DNA of 64,000 bases, from contig NC_057924.1 of the NCBI RefSeq assembly GCF_018873765.1, positions 16,269,001 through 16,333,000 of the forward strand, read 5' to 3'. This document shows positions 21,456 through 35,243 of the stretch, piece by piece. How positions within the stretch are numbered: the first letter of the stretch is position 1; each line of letters starts with the position of its first letter. The stretch is from Telopea speciosissima. Taxonomy: Eukaryota; Streptophyta; Magnoliopsida; Proteales; Proteaceae. The notes beneath the pieces were generated by a model. The model was given only the letters and a program-made list of their open reading frames with translations, was not told the DNA's origin and did not search any database. Position numbers and translations under genes: made by a program.

Positions 21456-23198
21456 GGAAAGGTTGAATCTATTGCTTCCATCGGCACTACTCTGTTCTCT
21501 GTTTGTATATTTATTTTGATTTTATGTACATATGATTATTAGAAAACTGTATTTTTTGCCCTCTGATTTTTCAGAAGCAGAATTGCTGTACAATGAGCAG
21601 GTTTTTATTTGCCTTCTTATAATTTAATTTTTCTCTTTCATTGGAGGTTCCATTCTCTAATAGTCCCCTCTCCCCCTTTTTTTGGTGTTGATTCTTTCTA
21701 ATAGTTGTTTCATTCATAAGCTGACATTTTGATTTGCATGTGGAGCATAGTTGTCACGGCGTCACGGCGATCCAAGTCGGTGGAAGGGTGTCACGTCGAT
21801 ATATCGACATGTCGCCCGCCATGGCGTTGCCATGGCGAGCATGTCGACCATGTTTAATTTTTTATTTTCTGTATTTTTAATTCATTTAGTATGCTATAAT
21901 ATATGTCCTATAACATCAAAAATCAACATGAAAGTGTACTACACTACTACTAATATACTATGCCACTATGGTTTAATTCATGAAAGTGTAACTAATATCC
22001 ATTAGTGTATATGAAAGTATGAAAAATTGAAAATATAGATTAACCTATCAAATAATTGAAAGCAATAGTAAAAATCAAATGATAGGCTAACCTGTTTACT
22101 GAAGCTTGATAGCAATAGTCTTTCTTTAGTGTATGTGATTTGGAGCAAAGCATCTAAGCTATTAAATGGTTTAAAAAAAAAATTTTAATATGTGGGCCTA
22201 ATGCCTGTGATGTGAGTGCCTAATGCCTGTGTGTTGGGCCATAAATAGTTCCCATAGTCAAATGTCTTTAAACGGTGTACGATTCTTTTGGGTAGAGCAC
22301 AAAGGATTGGCCAGCCATCAGCGACACAATTCTCTTTGTTGCGAGACAAGTTATGCAATGAAGGGGTTGACCAAGTTTCCGTCAGATGATCAAGGGGAAG
22401 AGTATTTTCGAATTCATCAATAGGGGTCAGGAGTTTTTCCCATCGTATGATCACATCATCAATGGGCTGGGGATTCTTACTCCTCAACTGGTGAAGTAAA
22501 ACTTTAGCTAAAGAGGATGAGTGGGGATGATTTACAGTGCAGTTCACTCCGCCCACCCGAAAAAATAAAAGAGACCTGATCTGGTTAACGATGATACTTC
22601 CCCTAAATATTGAAAAGAGAGATGAGATGGACCTTTTTATTTTTTGTTAAGATGGGCCCATCACAATGGCGGCTCAAGAGGGGGTGGATCGGGATCCTCT
22701 CCAATGAGGCATCCAATGGCTTGGTTGCCTGGCACACATCCTGGCCCACATCCAATTATCATGCCCAAGCAGCCCAGCCGTCGGATGCTCATTGGGCAAT
22801 GCCCTCATTGGAGAGGATTTGGAGGGGGCTGCCTGCCTGCCAGACTGATGCGGTAGGGAGACTCAAACACGAGACCAATCTCAGATCCTGCTGCAACAAG
22901 CACAAGCAAGAGCACAAACCACTAGAGCAAGCTGGTATCCGCAAAATGAGCTAGATTTCACTGATTAAGAAAATGGTACATTACGTCTCCCTCCTTTGTC
23001 ATTATGGCTATGAAGGGAAGCAAAAGTCACCTACAACATATCAACTTGCTTTTTAACAGTTGTGTTAGTGGTTTCTTTCTATTTCCTTTATTTTATTTTA
23101 TTTTTGTTTTAATAACCCCCTCCTCCCCTTGAAATTATTATTTTTTTCTTATTACAATAAAAGCAGCCTGTAATGAGGAGGATTGGGCTATAAATGAG
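21456..23198. other. Intergenic region downstream of the kinase
   Basis: The kinase 3' UTR presumably occupies the first few hundred bases. At 21749-21850 a half element begins CATAGTTGTCACGGCG and repeats GGCG/CATGTCGAC words, but its right end was not found. At about 22695-22820 the word CCTCTCCAATGAGG and its inverse CCTCATTGGAGAGG bracket about 100 bp, an inverted-repeat remnant. The frame at 22185-22556 (-) was not recognised. Confidence 0.45.
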
Positions 23199-23212
23199 GG
23201 AATTTAGGGCAG

Positions 23213-23541
23213 TTTTTTTTTTTTTATTTATGAAAAAGAAAGATATTATAAAAGTTAGGAAACAACAAAGTCTATATTACAAGCATTCTTAGCCATGTTC
23301 CTAGCAAACGAAATACACAAGTTGCTATCAGTTTTAACAAAATTCACTCCTTGAGTGTGGTCAGATATGTATAAAAAATCTTTAAATAGGTTCCACGGCC
23401 ATAAGCATTTGGTAGGAGATGGAAGAGTATCTGAAATGATCTGATTGTCACACCAAACTTCTTTAATCTTCAACCCAATGCAAGCTGCACGATCAACACC
23501 TTTACGGATTGCAAAAAGGAGCTGTAATATCGTTCCGCTGA
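23213..23541 (-). mobile_element. 5'-truncated LINE (RNase H-like end) with 14-bp target duplication
   Basis: The minus-strand frame reads LLFAIRKGVDRAACIGLKIK, then VWCDNQIIS, then FVKTDSNLCISFARNMAKNA, which fits the RNase H-like C-terminal domain of plant L1-type LINEs. The plus-strand T-run at 23213-23225 is its poly(A) tail. GGAATTTAGGGCAG is present exactly at 23199-23212 and 23542-23555, so insertion boundaries are clear. Only the last ~330 bp were inserted. Confidence 0.85.
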
Positions 23542-23809
23542 GGAATTTAGGGCAGTTATACTGCACAAAGGGTGAAGCAAGATCTGATCCTACGATGTGG
23601 CTCTACCATCAAAAGTTCTTGCTAGCTGAGTTAGCAGGCATCAATTATTTTAATGGTCAATTTGAAATTTTTTTGAAGGGGAAAGGTTTCCTCGATGATC
23701 CATCCCCTAAAAATATGCAATGTGACAGATTAGATGGAGTTTTGATTTTATACATTGGTAGGCCGCAATCTTCCCTGCCTACATGTCGAGTTTCATCCTA
23801 GTGGCATGG

Positions 23810-23870
23810 CCGAGTGGTAAGGTGGGGGACTGCAAATCCCTTTTCCCCAGTTCAAATCTGGGTCTCACCT
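23810..23870 (+). tRNA. trnC-GCA: Plastid-like trnC-GCA relic (probable NUPT)
   Basis: The sequence has GGCATGGCCGAGTGGTAAGG (D-arm), the anticodon loop ACTGCAAATCC with GCA, and the T-arm CCCAGTTCAAATCTGGG. Layout and wording match chloroplast tRNA-Cys(GCA), not the nuclear tRNA-Cys as I recall it. The acceptor stem is damaged: AGTGGCA at the 5' side pairs poorly with TCTCACC at the 3' side. It is therefore probably a non-functional plastid DNA fragment. Flanking sequence was not recognised as plastid. Confidence 0.65.
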
Positions 23871-24543
23871 AATCAATCAAAGATTCAGAATACCTTATTC
23901 TGCTATTCTGCTGATATAACTCGTCGATTTTTTGCCCAACAGAAGTACAAAATAAGATTCTAAAATTTGACACGTGGGACAATCCAAATATAGACATGTC
24001 TATACAATAGTAAAAATTGCCACATCATTTTGTCACATGGCTCAAAGATAGTGGGCCGTTATATGAGTTTATCTCAATGACTTCGGTAAGCAAAATTATC
24101 CTTTTTTTGAAATTTCCCTTTTACCCTCATAAACTGATATAGAACGCCATTCCATCACTAAACTGCTTAACAAATCCTTATAGTCTAAGTTTGAAGAAAT
24201 TGATTTACATTTGAATTAATCAAAACTGATGAGGATAGAAAAATGGATGATTATTTTGTCTATCTTTTTAATACTATGTCTATTATTTTCATATGGACCA
24301 AGTTTCCCTCCACCCACTGTGAATGAGATCTAGAGGGCATTTTGGAACATACAGAAACCATAGGAGGGGTTTGTGAACCCTAAAATGATGGTGAACCGTC
24401 CTTTATGGGTGGAAGAAAATTTTGTCCATTTCATATAGTGGGAAAGATTAGTAAATTTTTTTTTCTCCAATCCCAGATCAACATAATTCTCACTTTGGTT
24501 TGTGATTATTTTGCCTTATGACGAAACAATATAATAAAATATT

Positions 24544-24701
24544 GGGGAAAGTTTTCATACACGGCTGTGTAAGCCGTGTATGTGAGAGGGTCTTTCAAAA
24601 GGAGTTGGAAAAATCATAATTCCCCACCCATTAATTAATGTCTTGAAACTCCCACCCTCTCACATACACGGTTTACACGACCGTGTATGAAAACTTTCTC
24701 C
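24544..24701. mobile_element. Mutator-like MITE with 9-bp target duplication
   Basis: Inverted ends of about 47 bp start GGGGAAAGTTTTCATACACG and its near inverse ends at 24701. Exact TAAAATATT lies at 24535-24543 and 24702-24710. Internal sequence is about 60 bp with no coding capacity. A 9-bp duplication is typical of Mutator-type elements. Confidence 0.85.
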
Positions 24702-25089
24702 TAAAATATTTATATATTTTCATCATCTGGGATTTTTTTTTACCAAGTGATCGGGGTGGAGTCCTCTACTATTTTAGTAGAACATCTGGAATTTGAAATG
24801 AATGTAATTTTTCAACCGAACCACTTAAAATATTTTGGTTGTGACCCATATCATTACCTAACCAATTTCGCATCTCATTTGGGTATGGATTCTTCAAAAG
24901 GCACCAAGTCACTAACCTTCTTGATTTGCACCATTTGCATGGCACTGTTAGAGAATAGTTTCCTCTAACGTAGCCAGTTTGAACTGAATCAACGATACAT
25001 GAAACTTGTATTTCAACAGAGCCACTTTCTACTATCTACGGCCTATTGCCAGGATCACTAGGATCACCCAAATTTTCAAATGCAAAATG

Positions 25090-25176
25090 CATAGTTGTCA
25101 CGATGTGTAGGCGACCAAAGTGTTGGAGGGGGCCTGGATACAAGGCGACCCTAGTTGTCAAGGTGCGACAACTATG
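25090..25176. mobile_element. hAT-like palindromic MITE, GGCG type, 87 bp
   Basis: It begins CATAGTTGTCACGATG and ends GTGCGACAACTATG, perfect inverse over the first nine bases. Flanks GCAAAATG (25082-25089) and GGAAAATG (25177-25184) match 7 of 8. It lies between the kinase and PRA1H 3' ends. Confidence 0.72.
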
Positions 25177-25940
25177 GGAAAATGAGATGATCCATCAACC
25201 TGAAATGCTTGGTCAGGTGTAGCGATGCCTTGGTTCGCACCTAGGAACTCAAATTATGACAAAATGTCAAGATTTATGGACAGCCAAAGAAATACAGTTG
25301 CATTAAAAAAAGAAAAAAGAAAGAAAGAAAAGGAATACAGTCATCCTAATTCCAATCCATCTTAGTTTCTTCACACAGGTATGCACAAACAGCTAATAAG
25401 AGTAAGAAGAATATCCCTAATGCTCCAATAAAAGCTTCTCTACATGATGGGGGCTATTAACAAATTTGTTTTGGATCAGGCCTACATCTGCAACTATACA
25501 AGATAACTTTTGAACGGCAAATTAATGTATATAATCTCGTGTAATGAACAATAAAACCATGAATGAAAATGTTAGTAAATGTTTTAGTCGCCAGCAGGGA
25601 ATTTTAATGGAAGAAGAATCCCAAATCCGCTCCAGAATCTTAGTAATCTGATCTGATGAGAAGCACCCTGATTGGGGAGCTGTAATGTATGAATAATTAG
25701 CTTCATTGATCATTGATGCTGTTAAGACATTTAGGAGACATGTCACTGAGAAATTAATAAAAAAAATCCCATTTCTTTTTTCCTCTAACACAGGGCAAAA
25801 TTGAAAGGCATCCTTTCATGCACTGGAACTCCAACTAATATTTCCATTTAGTGATGATGAGGTGTTTACTTGACATCTTGTAGCTCCATGCATACAGAAA
25901 AAAAAAATCGCATATACTTTAGTAGAGATGCCAAAGGTAA

Positions 25941-28900
25941 TCAGCTTCTGTATTTGCTTTGCTGAACTCTTTTATGCCCATCTGCCTGAGTGAGTTGCTT
26001 TGTAGTAGTTAACTTCCGAAGTGAGGCATGCAAAATCAAAACTGAAAAAGGGATGGACACAAAGGGATTATGAAATGAAATTCACGGATTAAAAAAGAGT
26101 GTCTTGTGTATTGATCGATTCAACAAATACCTGCATAACTGACACCAATTGCACAAAAGAGAGCCAGCTGAACATGGGTCCAATAGAGAATAACTGCAGT
26201 TGCTGCAAAGGGCAGAGGGAGTTAATTCCCAAAGGCATTTTGAGAGGGCAAAAAACCAGAAGAGAGAGAACACAAAAAATATTTCATGCCTAGTTTGCAT
26301 ACTTAGAACTTTGTTAAGGAAGAGTAAGTACTCTCAATACTATGAAAGGAGTGAAAAACAACTACTAGCTTTTCAAAACCCCCATTTGCTTTATTGATTG
26401 CAAAGAAAAGTCAAGCATCCTGCAAAGGATCTTCCATCTAGAAACTTCTTCATAGTAGAACTTTGAATCCTATGAAGACTATGAACTAAAATTCAACTTA
26501 ATAATAAGAAGCATGTTTGACAGTACACATACATTGCTTTACCAATATCCTCGATCATGCCTTCTCATAGCTCCAGTCCCACCCTTCCCCCAATATCCTA
26601 GCCTCTCCCTCCACCCCCCAAGGTTATTAAGTTTGTATCTCTGTCTAGAGATAAAGCCTCGGTGCAACGGTAAGGTTGCTCCATCGCGACCTAGTGATCT
26701 CACGTTTGAGTCAGGGAACAGCCTCTCCGCGAAGTGGAGTGGTAAGGCTGCATACATTATGACCTTCCCCAGACCCCGCAGTGGCGAGAGCCTTGTGCAC
26801 TGGGTTCGCCTTTTTTTTTTGGTCTAGAGATGAAGACACAAAGGTTGTATCTGAAAAAAGAGTGATTGAGTTCATTTGAAACAACTTAGAAGATCAGTTT
26901 TCATCCAAGGGCTTCCTAAATTGTTCTGCCTGTATCATGCACTAATCATTGTTTAGAATGATTGGGATCCAAGTGGTAACCTTCAAATTTGTCTGTTCCT
27001 TGTAAACCAAATTTCAAAGGCACAAATATAAAATTCATATAATGGTTTGATCTAGCCCTGTTTCGTAAAGAATGGAACTCCTATTTAATTACTGAAATTA
27101 TTAAGATTTTGCCAAGCAAATAAACGTAAGGGTACCACCATAACTACGAGTCAATGGACCCAACCCTGCTAAATCGAGAAATGATTACTACAAAGTAGTG
27201 GATCTGGATGTCAATATACACTTTTTTTCTTCTCTCACATCTTGCTGAATATTGAGATCTCTAAAAGGAGGACGCACAAAAGTGTCATCTGTTAATGTAT
27301 TACACCAGCATTAGCACAAAATCCAAAATCAAAGCATGTCAACAAGTATCCATAATAAGATTGTGCTTGAAGAGTACAATATGAACTTCACCATGCTCTA
27401 GGCTGCAATTTTATATATATATATATATCTCCGCAACAGATTTCTAGGGGAACTATATGACCATCTAGGGTAAATGAATACAGAGATCGATAAAAGAGAT
27501 TATCAAGCTTTTCGCAATGAGGATGGATAATCTAATATAATAATTAAAATTGGAGAGCCAAAGAGGCCTCTGTCTGGACTCTGTGGGTTTACTTCATGCT
27601 CCCCTCCTCCTCCCCCTTTTTTCCTTGATAAGTTAATTAAGGCTCTATCCATTTCAAAGGAAAATAGTTCACAGAAAATTCTCATAAAAGCAAAAGAAAA
27701 TTGCATAGGAATAAAAAACAGAAACTACTTTACTGATATGAAATATAGAAATAAGGAAAGCAAGTTCCAATTTTATTTTCTTGATGTCATTCCCCACCCC
27801 CCCCCCCCCAACCAAAAAAAAAAACCATGGTATTTTGGTCAACATACAATTGCCACTTAAGGAGGAAGCTCTCCCATCATATAGTAAGATTCTTTTTTAA
27901 TCAACCATGCCAAAAAAATAAAAAGAGAAAAAGAAAGAGAGGGTACTTATTGGTGTCACAACTATTTGTGACGTTTCCGGAAGTCAAAAAAGAGATTTAA
28001 GCAGTCCATTTTCATGGTTTTTCCTACCTAAACCATCTGTTCCTTCTCAGAGTTGGGAGAGTGCACAGTAATGGCTAGAGTGTTGGTACACATGCATGCC
28101 AGTACAAGGGGGCATTTTATCGAATTACATGGCTAATCTAGACCATGTCCTCTCTATTCAACAGTTGGAATGGATTCATCATCAGTCCACGTGGCATAAT
28201 AGGTGTCGTGTGAGATTTGGAAAAGTAACAGACAAGGTACTCAAAACAAAGCTTTCCAATAAGTCCAAGATTGCTTAAATCTGATTTATATTGAAGGAGT
28301 TATGTACCAGTCAAACTTAATTGGGTGTGCGCGAATGCTATCAAAATCGCTTTGAATGAAAATATTTTTTTGGACATCAAAACAAATGAATATTTTACCG
28401 CACTTTTGGTTTTTAGCAATGTTTTACCATATTAAGATTTATAGAATTTTTAGATTTGAGAAAACCCCCAGCATTAGAAAGTTGAAAATTGCACCTACCA
28501 CCGAAAATCCAGGTTTTGTTCTTAAACTGGGGGGTTGACTTTTTCCCTTTTGGAATTTTATTTTTTAACTATTTTTATTGGATTCAAATAGAGGGTATTT
28601 GCTTATTTATGAATAATATCCTAAGTAAATGAAATACAAATAAATTTACTTAAATGATATTAGGCATAAATAAGTATCTGTCCTGGTTTCTGACATAAAT
28701 AAGTATCTGTATACCAAGGTTTGCATAGATAGGTGTCTGCATACCAAGATTTCCCACCGAGATCTCAAGATCTGACACTCATATAAAGGAGTTTGGGTCG
28801 AGATTTGCGCGATCTCATTCGAGTTGTTGCACTTTTTCAACTCGCATGCCATCTCGTCTCAACCTCCCAGAAAACCAAGATCTCGGTCGAGATCTCGAAC

Positions 28901-31900
28901 TATGGTAACAGACCATTGTGACAATAATATTTTGCCAAAGCATAAACATGCATTCTTCTCATTTAGGGGGGGGGGGGGGAGGGAGGGGAGAACAGATAAC
29001 AGAAAAGACAAATAACAAAAAATGCAAAACAAATTTTATAACTGCAAATTGAGTTCCCCAAATGTATTCTAAACCATTGAAACAAATGGAGTCCCAAAGA
29101 TATCTTCCAAAGCGGAGGATTAATCATTTTGTTTAGTTCTGGTTTCAACTGACCTACTACAAAATTGCATTTTCAGGCTTGGGTTAGTACTATTTAGGTC
29201 AAAGGAGCCGAGTTGTAAATAGAAGTACTGTTCCAAAAGGAAGCCATTGATCCCCAAAAATTGAATGGTTAGTACTATAATGCAGGTAATGGTCAGAACT
29301 CTTAACTTCCTCCATGGTCTATTGGTTTCAAGTGGCACATGTTTACTGCAAGATTCAAAAGTCAGCTGATGGATAGCTTTTTTATTTTTGTTTTATTTAT
29401 TTATTTATTTTTTTTTTGGGGGGGGGGGGGAGGGGGAGAACAAATTTCAGATAATTGTATCAAGTAATCCAATCTGATACAATTTAAAAATCTAGATTAA
29501 GGATCTCAGATGCAAGCAGACACAATAATCAAATCTGTGACCAGATCTGAGATAAAGGAAACAACTGCATTGTTAAGGGAATAAATTATATTGATGGAAG
29601 GGGAGGGAAGAAACATGAGATCAATTTTCTTGGGAGGAAGAAAAGAGAAGAGAAGAAATCAGATTTGGGATACCACTCCCGTCTGCACTGCTCAACAGCA
29701 CCAAAACTCCTAAAAAACAAACTAATTTGACTCAAATCATCTCTCATTGATAGGGGATGTATTACATATATATAGACCTTCTAAAATTCATAATTTGACT
29801 CATAAAAGGACTCCTAATCACTCTAATACACTCAATAAAGTAAATAAACTCATAACCGAATTCTATCTAGCTATTATTAAGTATTCAAAACTAACTCAAA
29901 CTAGTCCCGTGTACTAACATTATCCCCACTTTATAGGCTTATAAATTAGGCCCATTACATCAATAAATCCAAAAAAAAAGAAGCCCATGGTCTATAGAAC
30001 CAAACCATGGGGCAAAAATCAGATTTGGGATACCAATCCCATATGCACTGCTCAACAGCACCGAAACTCTTAGAAAAAAAACTCATATTCTTTACTCAAA
30101 TCATCTCTAATTGATAGGGGATGTATTCCATGTATATAGACCTTCTAAAATTCCTAATTTGACTCATAAAAGAACTCCTAATCACTCATATACACTCGAT
30201 AAAATAAATAAACTCATAACAGAATTCTATCTAGCTATTAAGTATCTTAATCCAACTCAATCACTCAATTTAACTACTAATCCCATATACTAACATTTTC
30301 CCCACTTTATGGGCTTATAAATTAGGCTCATTACATCAATAAACCCAAAAAATAAGAAGCCCAAGGTTTAGAGAACCCAACCATGGGCCAAAATAAAGTT
30401 TTACAAGGCCCAATTAACCCAATTGGACAATCTTAACTGCATCACTATCACAGTAACATTGTTAATAATTGCAAATTTCATGGACAGGAATACTGATATG
30501 TGAAGTGTTGTTGTACAGCCGGTTGTCTTGCTGGTTGTAAGCTATTTTAGCTTACAAGCCCCAGTCGGTTTGGTGCAGGTATGCACCACGTTTGTTTGTG
30601 TAGGAGTCAGTTGTCGAATAGTCAGTTATGGAGTCTGTAGTATAAGATGAAGTTTATCAATATAGAAGGCAGGTATTAGTTTTCCTGCAACAAGCAGATT
30701 CAGGAGGTCTCGGCTTCCCTCGAAGTAAGCCAACTTTCAAAATTGCTCGCAAAAAGAAAAATCACACATCAGAGTCAGGGTATTCTAAGACAGCACCAGA
30801 ATTTCCAAGCTCGATGAGGCAATCTCTCCGTTGAAAGATATTTCTGTTCAGCATGAACAATTGCTATCCAATTTACAAGAAGCACCTTGTCAGAATCAGA
30901 TTTCAAACGATCTGAGACACAAGATCACAGCCATGGACATGAAATATGAACAAATTTGCAATCAATTGACCGCGACAAAGGGGAACACTTAGATGATCGT
31001 TCCAGCAATAGAAGAGAAGAGTTTCAGCATATGACGAGCAACAATAATATACAAACTTTGAACCATTCACCTAGATTTTCCCCGTTTTGATGGTTCTAAT
31101 CAGAGAGGTTGGATCTACAGGGCTGAACAATTCTTATCTAACCATCAAACTCCTATCGAATAACGGCTCATGGTTGTTTCTTTTCACCTGGAGGCATGGA
31201 TGAATAAGGAGGAGCCATAAGTCCCATAACACACTGGCAGGAGTTTTACCCGAGCTTTGGAGGTTCGATTCGGACCCAGCGAATTTGAAGATCCCACAGC
31301 GTCCCTGGCAAAGCTTCGGCAAAATTCCACAGCTCAAGACTACCAAACACAATTTGAAGCTTTGACAAACCACACAGAAGGCCTCAACGAACCATTCATC
31401 ACGAGTTGTTTTATTGGTGGGCTTAAGGAAGAGATCCGGCTAAATGTGCAAATGTTCAAGCACAACTCATTATCAGTAGCAGCAATCGGACTTGCTCAGT
31501 TGCAAGAAGAGAAAATTGGGGCTCGAAGACGTGTGACCAGGTTTGAAGGTGGAAAGACTCAATGTCAGTCTGCACAGCTGTTCTCAAAACTTCCAATCCA
31601 CCCATTAAGCTCTTGATCCTACTGAAATGAAAGAAAGGTGAGATAAGGGATTGTATTATAATTGTGATGAAAAATTTTCACCGAGGCTTAGGTACAAGAC
31701 ACAAAATCTGTACTGAATGGAAGGCCCATGGCCAAAAGAAGATGAGGAAAACACCCAGGCATAGTTGTCAAGGCGTCGCTTAGGTGACTGCCTTAGCAGC
31801 CGGGTGCCTTGACAACTAGTGTCGCCTTGATCGCCTAGGCGGACGTTTTGGTCGCATTGGTTGTCTTGTTGGTGTCGCCTTGCGTCCATACCCCCTCCAA

Positions 31901-34900
31901 CGCCTTGGTTCGCCTAGACGCCACGACAACCAAGGTTCTAAATCTCAGGTTTCGACCTAGTTTCGATCAGGCTGAAACAGAGATATGGTCGAAACCTGGG
32001 ACTTATTCCCAGCCAACTCGAGATGGTGGTTTCGAGGCCCAAAAATGGTTTTTTAGGTCTGATTTTTTTGTGTACATCCTATTTTTGGCATTCTAAACAC
32101 AATGCATGAACTATTTTCACAAAAAACAAAAAAAAAAAAAAAAAACTCAAAATGGTACTTGTGGCTATTGACCCAAGTTTACTAGTGTACGCTGAAGGAG
32201 ACACTAAATCTGGCATTACAAATATTGAGTTCACATAAAGTTAAAGTACAAGAACACTAAATATTATATGTCATCCAAATAAAAACAAAGTTTCTCAACA
32301 GCCAACACTTGCTTAATTCCATGCGGAGTTTCTTGGTGGGTCCAATCCACGAGTAGCGTACCGCTAAATATTTCGGAGCCGTTCCTCTAAATGTACCACA
32401 TCTGTATCCCATGATATGCTTTGGGCCTAATTGTCCTGATAGTCCAAAACTGTCCATCTATAAGCCCCATCATCAACTTGTATAAGATATCCCAACCTAG
32501 GGAAGGGCTCACCGTGACTGTAAGAAGTTGGAGCCAACACACATGGCTAGGATGGATACCCGCAGAGAGGTTCACACACTAGTAGAAGTCGGTTGATCTA
32601 GGTTGTAGATGCACCAAACGAAGGAAATATGCAAAGAAATCCACACTTGGAGGCCGAACTCCAACTCCTGTGTCAAAACCTACAACTTCTCCACTATCGC
32701 GATGAAAACTTGCGAGATATCACAAGTTTCAATCGAAACAAGTGATATTTAAACTTTGGTTTGGTTTGGTTCAATTTGTTTCGACCAGTTTCGACTGAAA
32801 CCAGTCGAAATTGGTCGAAACCTGGAACTTTTTAAACTCCCACTAAGTTTCGTCTTGGTATCTTGTGAAACCGAGATATCTTGGTGGTTTCGGTCAGTTT
32901 CGACCGGGTTCTTTTTCCGTGATGACAACTATGCACCCAGGTAGACAAAGAAACCACAACAAAAGAGGTGGTTGTTGCAAGTACACCATCACTGCTGGAG
33001 AAATCACTCCATGCCATTGCAAGTGCCCCTACTCCACAAATGATGTACGTCAAATGGCACCTTGAATCGCCATTCTTTGGTAATTTTAATAGATTCAGGT
33101 AACACCCATAATTTTTCGGATGGTACAGTTGCAAGGAGTGTTGGGCAATGGCCTTACTGTCCAAAGTGGAGGAGCTCTCAAAGAGTCAAAGTTATGGTGG
33201 GCAACGGGCATAAATTGAAGAGCGAAGGAACTAGCAAGGTGTCCAGCTGTTAAAGTTTTTATACAAGGTATGGAGGTGATTGCAATTTTACATCATTTAA
33301 TTGGGTAGCTGTGATGCTTTGTTGGGAGCAAATTGGTTCAGAATATTAGAGCCAATTTTATGGGATTTCTTCAATTTATGGATGAAGGTCTCTTTAAATG
33401 GGATATCCTATTGTATCAAAGGGGAATATCAATGGGGAATGTTCTACAGAAATATCTGTTATGGGAGAAGCTGATGGAAGGAAAGCTTTAAAGAAAAAAG
33501 GGTGGGGTGTGCTTTTACAACTGTGTAGCATGGCTGGCTCGGCTCCTGAGGAGAATGTTGATCCACAACTCCACGAATTGTTAGAAGAGTTCCTTGACGT
33601 TTTTGATGAACCCAAGGAAATACCACCTCATAGGCCTAGTGATCACAAAATTTCATTAATTACCGAGTCATCACCAGTCAGCGTACATCCCTATCGCTAT
33701 TAACACTACCACAAGAGTGAAATAGAGTGTGTCACAAGCTGGAAATGTTAGGCCCAATCAAAGTCCCTTCTCTTCTCCAGTTCTCTTGGTTTGTAAAAAG
33801 GACAGTAGTTGGCAGATGTGCATTGACTATCGTGCACTGAACCAAGTGACTGTAAAAGATAACTTTCCGGTTCCAGTAGTTGATGATTACTGGACGAATT
33901 ATATGGGGCGATTGTCTTGTCAAAGCTCGACTTACAATCTGGATACCACCAGATCCATGTACATGATGCGGACATACCCAAGACGGCATTCCAGACCCAT
34001 CAACACCACTACGAATTTCTGTTGATGCCGTTCAGATTATCCAATGCACCATCTACATTTCAAGGCCTAATGAATGAGGTATTCAAACCTTAGTTGAGCA
34101 AACTTATTTTGGTGTCTTTTTATGATAGCTAGTATACAGAAAATCTTGGGAAGAACACATGGTGCACTTGCGTACCACCTTAGAAACACTCAGATTTCAC
34201 AAGTTATTTGCTAAGAAGTCAAAATGCCAGTTTGGTACAAAGAAAATTGAATACCTCGGTCATTTCATTTCAAAGGACGCTGTATTAGCTGATCCTTCAA
34301 AAATCTCTGCTATGACGAGTTGGCCATTACCTGAAAATATCGGCATTCAGAGGATTTTGGGTTTGACCGGTTACTATAGAAAGTTCATTAAAGATTATGG
34401 CAAGTTTGCAGTCCCACTAATTCCATGTTGAAAAAGAACTCATTTCATTGGACCACTGAGTCAAAGCCTCAAAGGTAGCCTTCCAAAATCTTAAGAGAAT
34501 GATTTCACAACCACCCGTTTTCGCATTACCCAATTTTACCAAGCCCTTTTCACTAGAATGTGATGCATTGGGTAATAGTGTTGGGGCTGTTTTCATGCAA
34601 GAGAGCCGTTCAATTGCCTATCTCAGCCAAGCTCTTAAAGGAAGGAATTTGTTGCTATCCACTTATGAAAAGGAACCGCTTGCATTGGTCTTAGCTGTGC
34701 AAAAATGGAGGCCATACATCCTGGGTGCCAATTTCAAATTTGGATTAGATCAGCAAAGTTTGAAATATATTTTAGGATACAAAATTGCTACACCATGACA
34801 GTAACGTTGGCTTACCAAATTGATGGGATATTTTATCTTGGACTATAGGAGTGGAAGAGAAAATACAGCAGCTGATGCACTATCAAGAAGAGCCAATGAT

Positions 34901-35202
34901 GGCTATCTCTTCGGTGGTCCCCTAATGGGTACAGGAGTTGCAGGGTAAGGTTGATAAGTTTTCAAGGGGTGAGCGGGACCTTACTAAATATACTTACTAT
35001 AATGGGTTATTATTATTTGTAGGACCGAATGCAACCCGAGAGGGGGTGAATTGAGTTGTGACCAAATAAAATAAACTATAGTAAATAAAACACAAACCTA
35101 CAAACCTTAAGCACATCACACAATGGCATAAAACACAAAACAAATATGCAACAAGCAAAGGTAGTGCCATGGAAGATCTTACCAGTTTGCTTGATGTAGA
35201 TG

Positions 35203-35243
<41 letters not shown>

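Noticed and set aside
22185..22556. 123-residue open frame on the minus strand
   Set aside because: No domain or motif was recognised and no splice context supports it; probably chance or an old repeat.
29659..30308. CRISPR-like spaced repeat
   Set aside because: Only two long, diverged copies, in eukaryotic DNA, with retroelement primer-site and purine-tract features.
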